Source: Dryomyza anilis (lineage: Eukaryota; Arthropoda; Insecta; Diptera; Dryomyzidae). Taken from it: DNA of 64,000 bases. The stretch spans positions 67,739,867 to 67,803,866 of the forward strand of contig OX638133.1 of NCBI GenBank assembly GCA_951804985.1. Reading direction: 5' to 3'. A program made the translations under genes and the position numbers. Below are positions 60,958 to 64,000 of the stretch, piece after piece; the first letter of the stretch is position 1; each line of letters opens with the position of its first letter. Under the pieces are notes generated by a model that did no database searches, was not told where the DNA came from, and was given only the letters and a program-made list of their open reading frames with translations.

Positions 60958-61145
60958 GTGAGTTTCGATGTGGTGAATTTCGATGTGGTGAGTTTCGATG
61001 TGGTGAGTTTCAATGGATGAGTTTAGATGTGGTGAATTTCAATGAGGTGAGTTTCGATGTAGTGAGTTTCGGTGTGGTGAGTTTCGGTGTGGTGAACTTC
61101 GGTGTGGTGAATATCAGTGTGGTGAATTTCTTTGTGGTGAGTTTA
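60958..61145. repeat. 15-bp minisatellite, about 12 units
   Basis: Unit GTGAGTTTCGATGTG with variants GTGAATTTCGATGTG and GTGAGTTTCGGTGTG; one unit is shortened near 61010. Stops occur in all frames over the array, so it is not coding. Confidence 0.85.
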
Positions 61146-61456
61146 AACAATTTCGGGTGGCTAAGTACACCCTGGTGTGAAATATATTGATATCACTGTA
61201 ATAACTGGCGACATACAGTATCTTGAAATTATATCTTGTATGGAAAGTACCAGGGAACCATCCAGCCCACATTCGGCAAACCCGTTAAGAATACATATAA
61301 AGCTTAGCACAATTTCATTAAATTTGCTATCCTAATTGATAATATATAGTTTTTAAATTTTGAGTTATAGTCTTATTAAAAAAACAATAAAAATTGTCAT
61401 TCTATTCATTGACGTTTCAAGATATTTAATTTTAAATATCACGAAGATCTGTGGAA

Positions 61457-61990
61457 ATGAAGACAAAAAAACGTAAAATTAGTGATGCACAGTCAGGAGT
61501 AATTCCACCGTCAACACAGCAAGGTTTTGTATACTGTTTGGATTTCAACGAAAACTAAAACTTAAAGAATGTCAAACTACATTTGGGATAAATTCACCAT
61601 CCCTTGTAACTGTTTCAAAGTGGTTGCAAATATTCCAGACTGGTCATTTTTCTGTGGATGACGATTCTCGTCCCAAATATATGACCGTATCGTCGGTCAA
61701 AAATTGCTGAAGTCAAAAATTGAAGAACATCTAAGAATGACACAAGAAATTATAGCTAAGGAACTGGGCTTGAATGCCATAAGATATGACGAATATTAAA
61801 TGATCACCTGGAATACGCGAAGAAATCTAATGTCGAAATTGGGAAGCTCTAAAAGGATAATTTTAGGGAATGCTTCGAATGGTGGCTTTACAGACTCAAG
61901 AAATGTATTGAAATAAATGCAGATTATGTAGAAAAGATAAAAATAGATTAAAAATACAATTAAAAAATGTTTTTTGTTTTTGCTAATTGT
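61457..61990 (+). pseudogene. mariner-like transposase relic, internally deleted
   Basis: Read across frames, pieces resemble a mariner transposase in order: an N-terminal KRKISDAQ start, then VSKWLQIFQTGHFSVDDDSR (helix-turn-helix end), EEHLRMTQEIIAKELGLNA, and finally RLKKCIEINADYVEK, like the C-terminal block. Frameshifts and stops interrupt it and the whole DDE catalytic core is missing. Similarity is by recall of the family; the exact clade is unknown. Confidence 0.5.
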
Positions 61991-63691
61991 TTTCAATGCT
62001 ACTTAACGAACTTACGTAAGACCTTCGTATGAAAGGTGCCAGGGCCAGTCCACACCAATCTCAGCGAGATATAGCAATGCTACCCTAGGCGATACAGTGA
62101 AACTCACAGAAGATACAATGTAAATCCGCAATTAGACTTTACAACTTCTCTCAACTCAAAGCCGATTAGTCGATTACTGGGACGTCGATTTATATAACCC
62201 TACTAGCTGGATTCTGTTACTCGTCCGAGAAGTACTCGAATGAAAATGGCGTCGCGAATTCTCGAATTCGAATACTTTAACGTGGCAAATTTATAACACA
62301 AAAGTATCTATAATAAATTGAATTTTACATTACATTTCATTTTGAAGTCACAATGACATCATTTCACGAAAACTATTCGGAAAACTTCTTCAAAAATCTT
62401 ATGTATCAAGGCCACAGTTTAATTTAGTCTATATGTAGGAATCCGTATACAAAATTTAAATTATTCTTCAATGCATTCTTATTGTTTGAGTAATCGTAGT
62501 AAAAAGTAATCGTAATATAAATTTAGAAGGTACGTAGAATTTTAGAATGCCTCTCGTATCCTTAAAATTATGTATTATTGTAGAGAATACACTGTATTTC
62601 CTATGATATACTATTATGAGAAATAACCACTGAAAAGGGAATAAAAATTTGCACATGTGCGTAATTTAATCCTAATGTATGTTTGTATGTTTTGCACACA
62701 GACAGAAACGCAATAAATAATGCTACAGATTGGGGCTTTGGTTACTTTGGGACAGTAACCGACATTGCTTTCGAGCGGGTGGTTTATAATGCCTGGTGGC
62801 ATGACTTGGGAAATAAATAATGCACATGTTCTGCTATGAATAGGAGGTATTAAATAACAAATTTTCACACTTTGAGAGGTTATTTACAACCAACTAAATG
62901 TGTATTTGTATATATTGCTGTGGCGGGAATATTAAAGTGTCCTACTCGGGAACACAGCCGATGCTATAACCTACAAACTATTCCTTCAAAAATCAATAAG
63001 AAACCGACGAAAGTGCTTTTTTTGTCGCCAATGTTGGGATGGGCTTGAAGCTACGACATGGGATCTTAAGGCAGTCGAATGAAACAATAAATTGACGTAG
63101 CTTTTGCTATCGGTACTTCTGGGAGAGCAGCCGTTGGCTATGGATTTTGGCACAATTTGAAATATGCAACCCGGGAATGGTAAATTTCCGTTCACATACG
63201 GAATGCCTGCACATGAATGAATGTCTATGGGTTTATGCAAATTCCATAATGTGGTTATAACAAGTTGATATAATCGCTGTCTGTTGGCAATTTATGTCGC
63301 AATCAACAGTTAAATCATAGTTTGCCAATAAATACTGAGTGTCTGGCGATGAAGATGTCATCGACAATGCGCGATTGAGGTCGAAGGTGCTCGTGATTCG
63401 TCGAATACCTACCTCATGTTTACATCGACTGGAAAACCTTGAGCTTGTCTGAAAACCCGTTGAACTTGATGTTCACATAAAAGCAATTTTATGGCCAAAT
63501 CCGAAACGCCTTCCTTTCGCTGCTATCAGTATCTACAACTCTCATGCCATCTGCTACAAAAATAACCACAGAGATGATGTGAAAAACCAGGACCAAAATC
63601 AGAACCCAACCAAAGGAATGGGGATAGAATACAAGCCGCGCGAAAACAAAGCGGGAAATCATAAAATTTAATTTATTTTCAATCGATAAGC

Positions 63692-64000
63692 ATGAAATTA
63701 CAAACAACACGCAGAGGCTTCGCCATACATTCATTTATCTGGACGTTCATCTTGATTCTAGAAGGAACCACGTCCACTGCGCGGTGCAGTTTTATTTCTG
63801 TGCTGCGACGAGCAACAGGCATACAAAAATCAATCTACATCCAAGCCATAAAATCATTATCACCGATAAATTGTAAAAATTGCTTAAATTAACAACAACA
63901 GCAACAACTACTCTATGAGGATACACAAACTGTAGCTCCGGACGATTGCTTCGAATGGAGCATGGAGGCTGCAATTCCCAAGTGCTTTCAATTTAAAGAC
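63692..64000 (+). other. Possible start of a plus-strand gene at the window edge
   Basis: An ATG at 63692 opens a peptide with a signal-like start (MKLQTTRRGFAIHSFIWTFI then LILEGTTSTA). From about 63900 another open frame reads DTQTVAPDDCFEWSMEAAIP to the end of the window and is GC-richer than the surroundings. I find no splice pair that joins the two convincingly. It may be one gene, two unrelated frames or chance. Confidence 0.2.

Larger units (their letters stand above)
59877..64000 (-). other. Upstream Pgant9 intron or flank, no N-terminal exon identified
   Basis: The exon ending at 59876 needs an upstream coding exon, but I see no convincing one here. The stretch 59880-60830 holds no recognisable gene; short CCCGTAGAA-like repeats lie at 60830-60930, then the 15-base minisatellite and the mariner relic. 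62050-63480 is unremarkable. Confidence 0.6.

Noticed and set aside
63489..63734. Minus-strand ORF with one hydrophobic segment, considered as the missing Pgant9 N-terminal anchor exon
   Set aside because: A short cytosolic part followed by a membrane-like helix would fit, but there is no good donor site in phase with the exon at 59876 and the residues after the helix do not resemble a Pgant stem.

Overview
The window is animal nuclear DNA, almost certainly from a higher fly (Diptera, Cyclorrhapha). It is strongly AT-rich and has spliced genes with GT-AG introns. It carries an insect-specific chitinase-like growth factor (Idgf family), a fly-type core promoter, and mini-me-like repeats of the kind described from dipterans. 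The species cannot be named from the sequence; introns of 10-30 kb full of transposon debris point to a fly with a larger genome than Drosophila melanogaster.

Two genes are well supported. The first runs right to left on the minus strand and fills most of the window: a polypeptide N-acetylgalactosaminyltransferase, recognised as the Pgant9 orthologue. Exons are at 59681-59876, 59308-59477, 58986-59150, 49439-49632, 17568-17786, 16718-16860, 16486-16576, then two tandem in-phase alternatives (16247-16357 and 15958-16062), then 6218-6325 and 2202-2363. The stop codon is at 2202-2204. All splice phases join, giving 518 or 516 residues plus a missing N-terminus, which lies in undetected exons probably beyond 64000. 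The second gene lies on the plus strand inside the 31.7-kb Pgant9 intron: a complete three-exon Idgf gene (36994-38632, 451 residues), closest to Idgf6. It has a TATA-less promoter with an initiator and a DPE at exact spacing, and a poly(A) signal.

The most interesting gene-level feature is the tandem exon pair in the Pgant9 lectin domain. Both exons encode the same alpha-repeat segment, but one peptide has net charge about +5 and the other about -5. This is the architecture expected for a charge-switching splice choice that tunes which mucin-type substrates the enzyme glycosylates in the Golgi.

The rest is intron and flank dominated by non-autonomous mobile elements. I see mini-me-like repeats with GTCY proto-microsatellites; a tRNA-derived SINE in three copies; many TA-flanked MITEs with CAC-starting inverted termini, including one family with an internal palindromic tandem array; hAT-like elements with perfect 8-bp target duplications; several foldback families; a mariner-like transposase relic; and minisatellites. 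Several are nested, so relative insertion order can be read. Layout: 1-2201, 3' flank of Pgant9; 2202-17786, last seven Pgant9 coding positions (eight exons counting the alternative pair) and their introns; 17787-49438, giant intron with the Idgf gene at 36.9-38.7 kb; 49439-59876, four more exons and a 9.4-kb repeat-rich intron; 59877-64000, upstream intron or flank with a mariner relic and, at the edge, a possible start of another plus-strand gene.
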